Source of the DNA: Companilactobacillus formosensis
Lineage (GTDB): Bacteria > Bacillota > Bacilli > Lactobacillales > Lactobacillaceae
NCBI RefSeq assembly: GCF_005405305.1
Contig: NZ_BJDU01000001.1
Span: 184,791-248,790, forward strand
Reading direction: 5' to 3'
DNA length: 64,000 nt
The position numbers were made by a program, and so were the translations under genes. Of the stretch, positions 51,329-61,630 are shown piece after piece; positions within the stretch are counted from its first letter, which is position 1; each line of letters opens with the position of its first letter. The notes beneath the pieces were generated by a model. The model saw nothing but the letters and a program-made list of their open reading frames with translations, was not told the origin of the DNA and did not search any database.

Positions 51329-51973
51329 GTGGAAAATATATTTCAAATTAAACATCTTTTTTATAAAGTTGATGAAACAACAATTTTAAAAGATATAAAT
51401 TTAGAAATTCAAAGAGGAAAATACATTACGATCGTTGGACCATCTGGTAGTGGGAAAAGTACTTTAATGCGTATCTTAGCATCAATGATTAGTTCAACTT
51501 CTGGAGAAGTAATCTTCGATGGCAAATCAATTGAAACTTATGATCCAATTTTATATCGTCAAAAAGTTTCATATGCCTTTCAACAACCAACTTTATTTGG
51601 TAAGACAGTCAGAGAAAATTTAGAGTTTCCATTTGAAGTGCGTAAAAAAGAAGTTGATGAAGCAAAGGTTATTGATTATTTGAAGATGGTCAACTTAGAT
51701 GAATCTTATATCGATAAAAGCGTTAACGATGTTTCCGGTGGAGAAAAACAGCGGATTGCCTTGTTGCGTAATTTGTTGTTTCCACCAGAAGTGTTGATAA
51801 CTGATGAGGTCACGGCTGGTTTGGACGCTGAAAATAAGGAAATAGTGCATAAAATGCTAAATCAATTCAATCAACGGGGATTAACGATTTTACGAGTGAC
51901 TCACGATGAGACTGAAATTGATGCAGCAACCGATAAAATTACCATCAGAAAAGGAGAGTTAGTAAATGACTAA
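51329..51973 (+). CDS. fetA: FetA-like ABC transporter ATP-binding protein
   Basis: A 214-residue ATPase of the FetA/YbbL type: Walker A GPSGSGKST at about residue 36, Q-loop AFQQPTLFG, signature DVSGGEKQR, Walker B VLITDEVTAGLD and H-loop VTHDETE. It starts at GTG 51329 after GAGGTGGGA, and overlaps the permease gene by 8 bp. FetAB exports iron and protects against iron stress in known examples; metal specificity here is inferred from the partner. Confidence 0.85.
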   Translation: MENIFQIKHLFYKVDETTILKDINLEIQRGKYITIVGPSGSGKSTLMRILASMISSTSGEVIFDGKSIETYDPILYRQKVSYAFQQPTLFGKTVRENLEFPFEVRKKEVDEAKVIDYLKMVNLDESYIDKSVNDVSGGEKQRIALLRNLLFPPEVLITDEVTAGLDAENKEIVHKMLNQFNQRGLTILRVTHDETEIDAATDKITIRKGELVND

Positions 51974-52739
51974 TTTAACAGTTTCTAATTCGACATTAGC
52001 GCTAGGTTTTGTCCTAGTTTTGGTAGCGTTAGTTATTGGTTATGTTGAAAAGCTCCATATTAATAAAGATATTTTAATTGGTGTCGTGCGGGCAATTATT
52101 CAATTATCGATTGTTGGATACATTCTGAAATTCGTTATCAAGGCTGATGATATTTGGTTAACCGGTGCCTGCTTTGTTATTATCGTTATCAATGCTTCAT
52201 GGAATGCGGGTAAACGTGGTAATGGAATACCGAAAGCCTTTCAATCTTCATTATTGGCAATTTCAGTCGGGACGGTTATTACTTTGGGAACCTTAGTGTG
52301 GACGGGTTCAATCAAATTCGTACCCGAGCAAATCGTGCCAGTGACCGGAATGATTGCTAGTAATATCATGGTTGCCATCGGTCTTTGTTATCGCAATATG
52401 ATGCAGACTTTTACCGATCGACATCAACAAGTTTTAGAAAAACTAGCTCTGGGTGCGGATATTAAAATGGCTTCTTTGGATATTTTACGAGACAGTATCA
52501 GAAGCGGGATGCAGCCAACAATTGATTCTATCAAGACTCTAGGATTAGTTAGTTTACCAGGGATGATGTCTGGTTTGATTTTTGCGGGAGTTGATCCAGT
52601 CAAAGCTATCAAGTATCAAATCATGGTAACTTTCATGCTTTTAGCCTCAACTGGTTTAGGCTCAATTATTTCTTGTTATTTGGCTTATAAACAGTTCTTC
52701 AATGAAAGAAAACAATTGCGAAACGAGTTAATTTCGTAA
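51966..52739 (+). CDS. fetB: FetB-like (UPF0014) ABC transporter permease
   Basis: A 257-residue protein with about seven hydrophobic helices and the UPF0014/FetB hallmarks: VRAIIQLSIVGYIL, ASWNAGKRGNGIPKAF, PVTGMIASNIMVAIGL and the LVSLPGMMSGLIFAGVDPVKAIKYQI region. It forms an exporter with the overlapping FetA-like ATPase, probably for iron. A bidirectional terminator follows. Confidence 0.87.
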   Translation: MTNLTVSNSTLALGFVLVLVALVIGYVEKLHINKDILIGVVRAIIQLSIVGYILKFVIKADDIWLTGACFVIIVINASWNAGKRGNGIPKAFQSSLLAISVGTVITLGTLVWTGSIKFVPEQIVPVTGMIASNIMVAIGLCYRNMMQTFTDRHQQVLEKLALGADIKMASLDILRDSIRSGMQPTIDSIKTLGLVSLPGMMSGLIFAGVDPVKAIKYQIMVTFMLLASTGLGSIISCYLAYKQFFNERKQLRNELIS

Positions 52740-52774
52740 AAAAAGCGTATATCATTTTCGATATACGTTTTTTT
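52738..52774. terminator. Bidirectional intrinsic terminator
   Basis: AAAAAAGCGTATATC and GATATACGTTTTTT form the stem, shared by fetB and the convergent hydratase gene. Confidence 0.85.
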
Positions 52775-52779
52775 GATAC

Positions 52780-53595
52780 TTAATTTACTTGTAAGTTAAC
52801 GCTACCCAAGTCATTGTCAAAATCAGCTCGCCAGTTCCCTTTAGTCAATGATGGTGGTAGGACAAAAGTTCCAGAAGATACTCGTTGACCTTTTAATAAT
52901 TGTTTTCCTTGAGAGTCTAATTTCTTTACCAACCATTGTAAGGACTTCAAAGGATTGTCGAGAACTTCTGAAGATTTACCGGATTTCAATTTTTCTTGAT
53001 CGTGAAAGAGGGTGGCGGAGACGTTTGCTAGAGCTTCGACTGACCCTAGAGTTTTAGTGTCTTTTTCATCTCCATAAACGACTAGCCCGCTGACAGCTCC
53101 ATCTGACATGACCATGTATTTGGACAAGCTAGGAAACCAGTTGCTGAAGCGAGAGTCGGGAACTTCTAGGGCTGGTGCTACGGTAGTTTTTTCCAGTAAG
53201 TCTTCTAGAGAATCTGTCGGCAAGAGGTCCTCTTTGGCTCGGAAGCACAATTCAACTTCTACTAGAGGCTCCATTAGGTTCTTCAGTGAGACCACGGCGG
53301 TAGATTTCAAAAAATTATTGGTCATTTCAGCGCCATACAAGGGTTCATTTGCATCAAACATGTCTTGAGTTTGTTTGCTAGTCAATGAGACCTTGTATCC
53401 ACCGACGGAATCATCTTTCAAGTCGGTAAAGGCGTCTTGAACTTGATAGGCTGAGTTCTCGTCGGTGACCAAATTAGTCCAGTCATCTTCTAATAAAGGC
53501 TTTTTAGATTGCAGCGCTTCTGCTAATTCGTTTGCAAATTCCTTTTGGTCATAAGTTAAAGTAGTAGTTTGAGTTGTAGTTGTATTTTGTGTCAT
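52780..53595 (-). CDS. 2-keto-4-pentenoate hydratase/FAH-fold family protein
   Basis: A 271-residue protein like MhpD-type 2-keto-4-pentenoate hydratases and 4-oxalocrotonate decarboxylases. SVGGYKVSLTSKQTQ, EPLYGAEMTNN, PLVEVELCFRAKEDL and APALEVPDSR supply the metal-binding Glu cluster. The enzymes act on small unsaturated 2-keto acids; no aromatic pathway is present here, so the substrate is unclear. I start at ATG 53595, preceded by GGAGG; the longer frame from 53610 covers this ribosome-binding site. Transcription is controlled by a T-box (53710-54000). An overlapping upstream ORF may control translation. Confidence 0.8.
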   Translation of the reverse strand: MTQNTTTTQTTTLTYDQKEFANELAEALQSKKPLLEDDWTNLVTDENSAYQVQDAFTDLKDDSVGGYKVSLTSKQTQDMFDANEPLYGAEMTNNFLKSTAVVSLKNLMEPLVEVELCFRAKEDLLPTDSLEDLLEKTTVAPALEVPDSRFSNWFPSLSKYMVMSDGAVSGLVVYGDEKDTKTLGSVEALANVSATLFHDQEKLKSGKSSEVLDNPLKSLQWLVKKLDSQGKQLLKGQRVSSGTFVLPPSLTKGNWRADFDNDLGSVNLQVN

Positions 53596-53677
53596 AAGTG
53601 GTTCCTCCATGGATTTTATTTTTTAATTTAATCTGAATCTGAGAATCGTTGTTAATGCCACTAATATCGCTTTCCAT
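53549..53677 (-). CDS. Ile-rich upstream ORF overlapping the hydratase start
   Basis: A 42-residue ORF starts ATG 53677 (minus strand), 6 nt after GAGGTGG, and runs out of frame across the hydratase start to TGA at 53549-53551. Five of its first 22 codons are Ile (four ATT, one ATC). The region before its ATG (GTGGTTCC, 53680-53687) is complementary to the hydratase ribosome-binding region (GGAACCAC, 53598-53605). I read it as a translated leader ORF, not a functional protein; no family is recognised. Confidence 0.5.
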   Translation of the reverse strand: MESDISGINNDSQIQIKLKNKIHGGTTYDTKYNYNSNYYFNL

Positions 53678-53711
53678 TTGGAACCACCTCACTTTTTTGA
53701 ATTTTAATTTA

Positions 53712-54000
53712 ACAAAAAACGCCCTCTGATGACTAGAATCATCAAAGGACGTTTACCGCGTGTTACCACCTTTTATTCGTAATATTATTACTAATATTAC
53801 CTTGCACAAACTAATAAATAATTTGTCGGCACGTTAATGGGTGCAACCAGCGTTTTCTACTCGGATAAACCTTTTGAATCGCAACTGACAGGTGATTGAA
53901 TCAATTTTTTGATATTATCTCGCATCAACCGATAACTTTCTGAATCAAGTCGATCGACTCGTTTCCTGCTGAACGTTTTTTATTAAATTAATTGTTGCGA
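53712..54000 (-). promoter_or_regulatory. T-box leader of the hydratase gene; specifier reads Ile
   Basis: Read on the minus strand: stem I with GCAGG/CCUGU at the base and GUUAUC/GAUAAU below a GNUG-type loop; the specifier position (one base after the GAA-like slot, before A) reads AUC, an Ile codon. The T-box AAAGGTGGTAACACGCGG lies at about 53757-53774 and the terminator (ACGTCCTTTGATGAT / ATCATCAGAGGGCGT plus T-run) at about 53713-53752. The S-turn AGUA is not clean, so the Ile assignment is tentative; the T-box itself is clear. Confidence 0.85.
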
Positions 54001-54002
54001 GT

Positions 54003-54031
54003 AATTTAAACCCAATTTAAAATAATGTCAA
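54003..54031 (-). promoter_or_regulatory. Promoter of the T-box/hydratase transcript
   Basis: On the minus strand: -35 TTGACA (54026-54031), 17-bp spacer, -10 TAAATT (54003-54008). Confidence 0.7.
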
Positions 54032-54112
54032 CAGTTAGATTAAAAAAAGATTAAAATAATTTAATTTTACAGCTTTCTGTAATTAAGCCTACTATATGGA
54101 CCAGTTTTTTTA

Positions 54113-54118
54113 TATAAT
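54113..54118 (+). promoter_or_regulatory. -10 element of the ppx promoter
   Basis: TATAAT at 54113-54118; no matching -35 is evident. The predicted start is near 54125, downstream of an in-frame ATG at 54096, which argues against that ATG as translation start. Confidence 0.5.
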
Positions 54119-54143
54119 TGGTACAATGGGATGTGATGTAGAT

Positions 54144-55064
54144 TTGAAGTTAGCAGTTATTGAAATTGGGTCTAACTCCATTAGAACATCAGTGTATAGA
54201 TCTTCAAAAAAGAATCGTTTTAAAACTTTGGATCGTTGGCGTGAGCCTGTTAGACTTGGAAAATCGATCACACAGAGTCGACTTTTGACTAATGATCAGA
54301 TTGAAGAAACAATTGATGTTTTAAAGAAATTTCAAGACCGAATTGAACGCTATCAAGTAGATAGAATAAGCTTGATTGCCACTGCCGCAGTAAGAATGGC
54401 TAAGAATCAAGAGCAATTGATCTTTGCTGTTCTAAAAGAAACCGGATTGCAACTAGATATCATCAATGAAAAAGAAGAAGCTTATTATGATTATGTGGCT
54501 GTTAGAAGTACGATGCGCATTAAAGATGCTTTGATTGTTGACGTTGGTGGCGGTAGTAGTGAAATCAGTTTAGCCAAAAAAGGACGTCTAAAATATGGAC
54601 TAAGTATTCCGATTGGCGCTATTTCAATTTCGGACTTGTATTTGGCAAGTGACCCAATAAAAGCAGAACAATTAACAAAAGCAAGACAAGATATTAGTCG
54701 GCGTTTAGAAGACTTGCATTGGATGAAAACTCCAGCCACTTTTGTTGGTCTCGGTGGAACTTTGCGAGCTGTCACTAGTATTTTGAACCGTGAAGGCAAA
54801 AACAAAAAAAACTTACATAATTCTGTGATTTCATGCGAGCAGATTGATGAACTCTTTGATAAATTGATTCACACTTCATTGGAAGAACGTAGTCAGATCA
54901 AAGAACTCAGTGATGGAAGATATGAAGTCATTTTAGGTGGGATTTTGATAATCTCAGAAATTATAAAGAAAACCCCCTCTAAGGAAATCCGTTTTTCGAA
55001 TTTCGGCGTTAGAGAAGGCTATGTTTTTAATTACTTTCACAAGATGAATCTTCAAGAAAATTAA
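54144..55064 (+). CDS. Ppx/GppA-family exopolyphosphatase/pppGpp phosphatase
   Basis: An ASKHA-fold phosphatase (306 residues from TTG 54144). KLAVIEIGSNSIRTSVYR is the phosphate-1 loop; IATAAVRMAKN, DVGGGSSEIS (phosphate-2 loop, about residue 132) and FVGLGGTLRAVTS (adenosine-type motif) follow. It hydrolyses polyphosphate or pppGpp in the cytoplasm. The frame extends upstream to ATG 54096, but a TATAAT lies between the two; a start at TTG 54144 gives the usual short N-terminus. Its stop codon abuts that of the convergent PEBP gene. Confidence 0.87.
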   Translation: MKLAVIEIGSNSIRTSVYRSSKKNRFKTLDRWREPVRLGKSITQSRLLTNDQIEETIDVLKKFQDRIERYQVDRISLIATAAVRMAKNQEQLIFAVLKETGLQLDIINEKEEAYYDYVAVRSTMRIKDALIVDVGGGSSEISLAKKGRLKYGLSIPIGAISISDLYLASDPIKAEQLTKARQDISRRLEDLHWMKTPATFVGLGGTLRAVTSILNREGKNKKNLHNSVISCEQIDELFDKLIHTSLEERSQIKELSDGRYEVILGGILIISEIIKKTPSKEIRFSNFGVREGYVFNYFHKMNLQEN

Positions 55065-55568
55065 TTATGCACGACTAGGAATGGTTTGTTTAGCACTAGC
55101 CAAAATATGACCATCCATTTTGTGTAGCAATTCATTCATCCAGAAACCATTTTCCAAATCAAGATTGTCGTCTAGAGCAAACACCTTGAGTACATAATCA
55201 TGGGTTTGGTCTGGTGGATAAGGTCCGTTGTAACCCGTGGCCACATCTTTAGGACCATCGAGTAAGGGACTGGCAGAACTATTCTTTCCTTGAACAACTG
55301 GAGCTGTAGCTGTTTGACTGAAATCTTCAGTGATTTCTTGATCAACAGGAATGTTAGCAGCTGTCCAATGAATCCATTCAAAACCACAAACAGGAATTGA
55401 ATCAGGATCAGTAAAAGTTAGAGCAATAGTTTTGGCATCTGCTGGTATGTCTGATAACTTAATTGGGAAACTGATAACCGGTTTCCCATTTTTTATTGCT
55501 TGAGGGTTCGCATATTTACCGTATTTGTCTGGTAATAAGTTATTTGGTAAATCAACTTTTATTTCCAT
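55065..55568 (-). CDS. YbhB/YbcL-family phosphatidylethanolamine-binding-like protein
   Basis: A 167-residue PEBP-fold protein: KTIALTFTDPDSIPVCGFEWIHWTAANIP is the conserved anion-site block (DPD...HW), GYNGPYPPDQTHDYVLKVFALD the second block. Bacterial YbhB/YbcL proteins bind small anions or phospholipid headgroups; function in bacteria is unclear. AAAGGAG precedes the ATG. Its stop codon directly abuts that of the convergent ppx gene. Confidence 0.9.
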   Translation of the reverse strand: MEIKVDLPNNLLPDKYGKYANPQAIKNGKPVISFPIKLSDIPADAKTIALTFTDPDSIPVCGFEWIHWTAANIPVDQEITEDFSQTATAPVVQGKNSSASPLLDGPKDVATGYNGPYPPDQTHDYVLKVFALDDNLDLENGFWMNELLHKMDGHILASAKQTIPSRA

Positions 55569-55599
55569 GCAAAAATCTCCTTTATATGAGGTATTAATA

Positions 55600-56556
55600 A
55601 TGAAACAAATAGATATTAATGAACTACCTGAGAATATTGTAAATCAGGTTGAAAAAATAGAACAAGATTATAATAAAAAAATCGAATTTTTTTCCGATTA
55701 TACGCAACAAGATTATTTAACTTTGGATCAAGCTAGTCATACGATGAAAGATGACACGATCAAAGTAATTATTACTAACGAGAAGTACGCTGATTTCGTC
55801 TTAGCGCACGAATTGCATCATATTGAACTAGAACTATCTGATGAACCAGAAATTGATTGTGCCGTTACTAGTGGACAAAAAGATCGTGATGGACAAGTTT
55901 TGATGGTCGCTAATTCAGTATTTGAAACTTTGGAGCACGTTACTGTTTTGCAACGTCAAAAAGAAGATGGTACTTATACTGCTGAAATCAAACAAGAGTA
56001 TCTCAAAGGAATTGATATAGCTCTTCGCCCCAAAGTATCGATGGATATGGCTAATATGCGTTTCTATCGTACTTTAGTTATGTTTGATGGAATTATCTTT
56101 GGTGAACATCAAAAAGATGCTGATTGGAAGGATAACTTCCCCAAGTCATTTAAGTATGCTAGTCAATTAGCTGAGATAGCTGAGCAAAATGATTTATCAG
56201 TTCCTTTCCAATTCCGTCGTGCATTGGTCAACTGTTTAGACGCCTACAATGAAATTATTATCTCTAACGGCTATCAAGGACTTCATTTCCACACCTTCTT
56301 GAATGTCACACCAATCATTTCCAAACGTCAGTTGCGCTTGTCACTTAATCAAGTTTATCAAATCAAACATTCTGAATACAAAAATCGCGCTACTGGTCGA
56401 GACGGTTTTGTCTTGATTGCTATCAATGATGGTCAAGGAGTGGCAACTCTAAATCTAGATCCAAATAAAGTAACACCTGAATTTTACAAAGCATTTTACC
56501 AATACACAGTTCAAGAAGTATTTGAAAAAGAGGGTATCAAATATTTAATTAGATAG
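55600..56556 (+). CDS. Protein with HELHH metallopeptidase-like motif, beside a sirtuin
   Basis: A 318-residue soluble protein. YADFVLAHELHHIELEL (about residues 65-81) is a HExxH zinc motif followed by an Asp/Glu-rich segment (SDEPEIDC), similar to ImmA/IrrE-like metallopeptidases; the rest is helical and not recognised. GAGGT precedes ATG 55600; a longer frame from 55525 overlaps the divergent PEBP gene and has no ribosome-binding site. It is 11 bp upstream of the Sir2 gene, so the two form an operon. Function unknown. Confidence 0.6.
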   Translation: MKQIDINELPENIVNQVEKIEQDYNKKIEFFSDYTQQDYLTLDQASHTMKDDTIKVIITNEKYADFVLAHELHHIELELSDEPEIDCAVTSGQKDRDGQVLMVANSVFETLEHVTVLQRQKEDGTYTAEIKQEYLKGIDIALRPKVSMDMANMRFYRTLVMFDGIIFGEHQKDADWKDNFPKSFKYASQLAEIAEQNDLSVPFQFRRALVNCLDAYNEIIISNGYQGLHFHTFLNVTPIISKRQLRLSLNQVYQIKHSEYKNRATGRDGFVLIAINDGQGVATLNLDPNKVTPEFYKAFYQYTVQEVFEKEGIKYLIR

Positions 56557-56567
56557 GGGTAAAATTT

Positions 56568-57281
56568 ATGATCGATAAAATCGAAGAGTTTAAAACGTTA
56601 TTGGACCAAGCAAAATTCGTAACTTTTCTTACTGGTGCTGGAGTTTCCGTACCATCAGGAATTCCTGATTATCGTTCAAAAAATGGACTCTACAAACGGG
56701 AGAAATACAATTTCCCACCAGAATACATGTTGAGTCACGATAATTTGATCAAGCATCCAGATGTTTTTCATGATTTCGTTGTCCACAATATGTATTTCCC
56801 AGACGCTAAACCAAATATCATTCATCAAAAAATGGCTGAGATCAGTAACCAAAAGGGTGCAATCGTTACCCAAAATGTTGACAAATTGCACACTAAAGCT
56901 GGTGCAAAAAATGTCGTGGAATTTCATGGTAATTTATACGATAATATTCATTGCTTAACATGTGGAAAACAATTTGATTATCATGATTACTTAAAAGATT
57001 TTAGACACCATGAAGATAATGGTATTATTCGTCCCGGAACGACAGTTTTATATGGCGAGAACATCAATCCTAACAACTTTCAAAATGCGGCTTTGATGGT
57101 TCAAAAAGCTGACTTGTTAGTAGTTGTTGGCACTAGTTTTAAGGTTTATCCCTTTGCTGGATTATTAGAATACAGTTCACCCAAAGCTAAATTGGTCGTC
57201 ATTAATAAAGAAGATTTAGATATCGATTCATCAATTCTGGCAATCGCTGACGATGCCACGAACGTTTTTTCACAAATATAA
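56568..57281 (+). CDS. Sir2-family NAD-dependent protein deacylase
   Basis: A 237-residue sirtuin: LTGAGVSVPSGIPDYRS (NAD loop), TQNVDKLH and the catalytic His in VEFHGNLYD (about residue 125). The zinc ribbon is incomplete: CLTCG supplies two Cys, but the second Cys pair expected before RPG is missing (only KDFRHHEDNG). C-terminal VVVGTSFKVYPFAG completes the Rossmann fold. It removes acyl groups from lysines, consuming NAD. AGGGG precedes the ATG. It is co-transcribed with the HELHH protein. Confidence 0.88.
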   Translation: MIDKIEEFKTLLDQAKFVTFLTGAGVSVPSGIPDYRSKNGLYKREKYNFPPEYMLSHDNLIKHPDVFHDFVVHNMYFPDAKPNIIHQKMAEISNQKGAIVTQNVDKLHTKAGAKNVVEFHGNLYDNIHCLTCGKQFDYHDYLKDFRHHEDNGIIRPGTTVLYGENINPNNFQNAALMVQKADLLVVVGTSFKVYPFAGLLEYSSPKAKLVVINKEDLDIDSSILAIADDATNVFSQI

Positions 57282-59347
<2,066 letters not shown>

Positions 59348-59348
<1 letters not shown>

Positions 59349-60109
59349 TGAAAATATTTGATACGCACACACATTTAAATGATCCAGCCTTTAGTGGCAA
59401 TACTCAGCAATTTATTGATAACGCTAAGGAACTTGATGTTGATGAGATGGCTATTATTGGTTCTAACGAGGAATTCAATATTGAAGCCATTCGCTTAGCT
59501 CAAAATTATCAACCATTGCATGCGGTTATTGGTTGGCATCCTGAGTTTGCTAAAGAATACAATGAGGAACAACTAGTTAATCAAATCAAACTTCCTGAAG
59601 TAGTCGGAATTGGTGAAATTGGTTTGGACTACCACTGGGAAGAAGATCCAGAACCTAAGATTCAACAAAAAGTTTTGATTCAACAATTGGATGTGGCTCA
59701 GCAATATAACATGCCAGTTTCAATTCATTGTCGTGATGCCTTTGATGATATGTACCAGATTTTAAAGAATCATGACATGTCAAAATCAGGTATTATCATG
59801 CATAGTTTCAATGGGGATGTTGAATGGCTCAACAAGTTCTTGGATTTGGGACTTTGGATTTCATATAGTGGTGTCGTTTCATTCAAAAATGCTCCTGAAG
59901 TTCACGAATCAGCTAAGGAAACGCCATTAGATAGATTACTAGTTGAAACGGATGCACCTTATTTAACACCGGAACCTTATCGAGGGCACACTAATCAACC
60001 AGCTTATACGCGCTATGTGGTTGATGCGATTGCAAAATACAAAGGTATTACACCTGATGAAGTGGCTGAACATACTTTTAACAATGCCCACCAAGTGTAT
60101 AATCTATAA
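59348..60109 (+). CDS. TatD-family metal-dependent DNase
   Basis: A 253-residue TIM-barrel hydrolase. FDTHTHLNDPAF (HxH), GEIGLDYHW, SIHCRDAFDD and VETDAPYLTPEPYRG provide the divalent-metal ligands. TatD proteins are Mg-dependent 3'-5' exonucleases. It starts within the metG stop codon and is followed 2 bp later by rnmV, the conserved Firmicutes order. Confidence 0.94.
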
Positions 60110-60111
60110 TT

Positions 60112-60687
60112 ATGAAAAAAATAAAAGAAATTATTGTAGTTGAAGGAAAATCGGATACGAATCGCTTGAAAGATTGTTTAGGTGATGTGGACACGATTGA
60201 AACGACTGGATCGGCTTTGAGTGAAGAAACCATTAAACAAATTAAGATTGCTCAAAAAAAACGTGGCGTTATTATTTTCACGGATCCAGATTTTAATGGC
60301 AATCGCTTGCGAACAATTATTCAAAAAGCAGTCCCAGATGCTAAGCAGGCTTTTTTACCTCGAGCTAAAGCAGTTCCTAAGAAGAGCGATGGTAGTTTAG
60401 GAATCGAGCATGCTAAAGATGAAGATATCAAAGCGGCCTTAGCTGCTGTTTATACTCATGCTGAAACTGATTTTCAAGCTTATGATCACGCTGATATGGT
60501 CAATTTAGGTTTAGTTGGCAAGCCGGATTCTCACCAAAGAAGATTGTTCGTTGGTTCAGAATTAAAAATTGGCTATACGAATGCTAAACAATTTTTGAAT
60601 CGACTAAATATGTTTCAAGTGGCACCTGATGTTTTGGTAGCTGCGGTTAAAAATTTTGATGAAGGAAGTACTCATGACACAAAATAG
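60112..60687 (+). CDS. rnmV: Ribonuclease M5
   Basis: A 191-residue Toprim-domain nuclease that matures 5S rRNA. IIVVEGKSDTNRLK gives the catalytic Glu, FTDPDFNGNRLR the DxD metal motif. The C-terminal part (about 120-190) is the family domain that contacts the 5S precursor with L18. It overlaps the start of rsmA by 14 bp, the usual gene order. Confidence 0.94.
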   Translation: MKKIKEIIVVEGKSDTNRLKDCLGDVDTIETTGSALSEETIKQIKIAQKKRGVIIFTDPDFNGNRLRTIIQKAVPDAKQAFLPRAKAVPKKSDGSLGIEHAKDEDIKAALAAVYTHAETDFQAYDHADMVNLGLVGKPDSHQRRLFVGSELKIGYTNAKQFLNRLNMFQVAPDVLVAAVKNFDEGSTHDTK

Positions 60688-61555
60688 ATTAAGTATTGCT
60701 GATCCTATTCGCACGAATGACATCATGCGTAAATACAAATTACGTGCAAAGAAAAGTTTAGGACAAAATTTCTTAACCAATGAAAAAGTTTTGGACGATA
60801 TCGTTGATGCTAGTGGTTTAACTCCTGATGAAATTGCCATTGAAATTGGACCTGGTATCGGTGCTTTGACTGAAAAGTTAGCTCAAGTGGCAGAAAAAGT
60901 TTTTGCTTTTGAAATTGACGATAATTTGATCCCAGTTTTGGCAGATACGTTGCAGTATTACGATAATATCGAAGTTATCAACCAAGATATTTTAAAAGTT
61001 GACCTAGACAAATTCGTTAAAGAGCATGGTTTGGAAGGTAAGACTATCAAAGTCGTTGCTAACTTGCCTTACTACATTACGACACCAATTATGTTGAATT
61101 TGATCAACAGTGATTATCCATTCCAATCTTTAGTTTTGATGATGCAAAAAGAAGTTGCTCAACGTATCACTGCTAAACCCGGTCATCGTGAATACGGTTC
61201 TCTGACAATTGCTGTTCAAACACAGATGAATGCACGAATCGACCGAATTGTTGGCAGCAGTTCTTTCATTCCTAGACCAAAAGTTGATTCTGCAGTAGCA
61301 GTTTTGGATCGACTACCTAAAGATCAAATTGATATCGAAGATCCAAAATTCTTCAATCAAGTAGTTCGCTCTGCTTTCATGCAAAAACGTAAGAGTTTGA
61401 TGAATAATTTACTCAATTGGTTAGGTAGAACTGATGAAAACCGTGCGAAAATAAAAAAAGTTTTTGAAAATTGTGATATCGCCGAAAATGCCCGTGCAGA
61501 GCAAGTTTCCATTGAACAATTCAAAAAAATGGCGTTAGAATTTAGTAAAATTTAG
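60674..61555 (+). CDS. rsmA: 16S rRNA (adenine1518/1519-N6)-dimethyltransferase
   Basis: A 293-residue SAM-dependent methyltransferase (KsgA). LGQNFLTNEKVLDDIV, EIGPGIGALT (SAM loop, about residue 57) and the catalytic VVANLPYYITTPI (about 122-134) are diagnostic. It dimethylates two adenines in helix 45 of 16S rRNA. Start ATG 60674 follows AAGGAAG; the longer frame from 60656 includes that site. Confidence 0.95.
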   Translation: MTQNRLSIADPIRTNDIMRKYKLRAKKSLGQNFLTNEKVLDDIVDASGLTPDEIAIEIGPGIGALTEKLAQVAEKVFAFEIDDNLIPVLADTLQYYDNIEVINQDILKVDLDKFVKEHGLEGKTIKVVANLPYYITTPIMLNLINSDYPFQSLVLMMQKEVAQRITAKPGHREYGSLTIAVQTQMNARIDRIVGSSSFIPRPKVDSAVAVLDRLPKDQIDIEDPKFFNQVVRSAFMQKRKSLMNNLLNWLGRTDENRAKIKKVFENCDIAENARAEQVSIEQFKKMALEFSKI

Positions 61556-61575
61556 ATTACAAGTTTATTATTTTC

Positions 61576-61604
61576 TTGCAGTTTTCAAAGAAACGTGGTA
61601 AAAT
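61576..61604 (+). promoter_or_regulatory. Promoter of veg
   Basis: -35 TTGCAG (61576-61581), 17-bp spacer, -10 TAAAAT (61599-61604). The following CACTCCT-A-AGGAGTG palindrome (61606-61620) covers the ribosome-binding site of veg. Confidence 0.75.
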
Positions 61605-61630
61605 TTCACTCCTAAGGAGTGATTATTATA

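Noticed and set aside
53595-53610. ATG 53610 as the hydratase start
   Set aside because: It lies immediately before the GGAGG that serves ATG 53595, so it has no ribosome-binding site of its own.
54096-54143. ATG 54096 as the ppx start
   Set aside because: A TATAAT lies downstream of it, and the family N-terminus begins near residue 17 of that frame.
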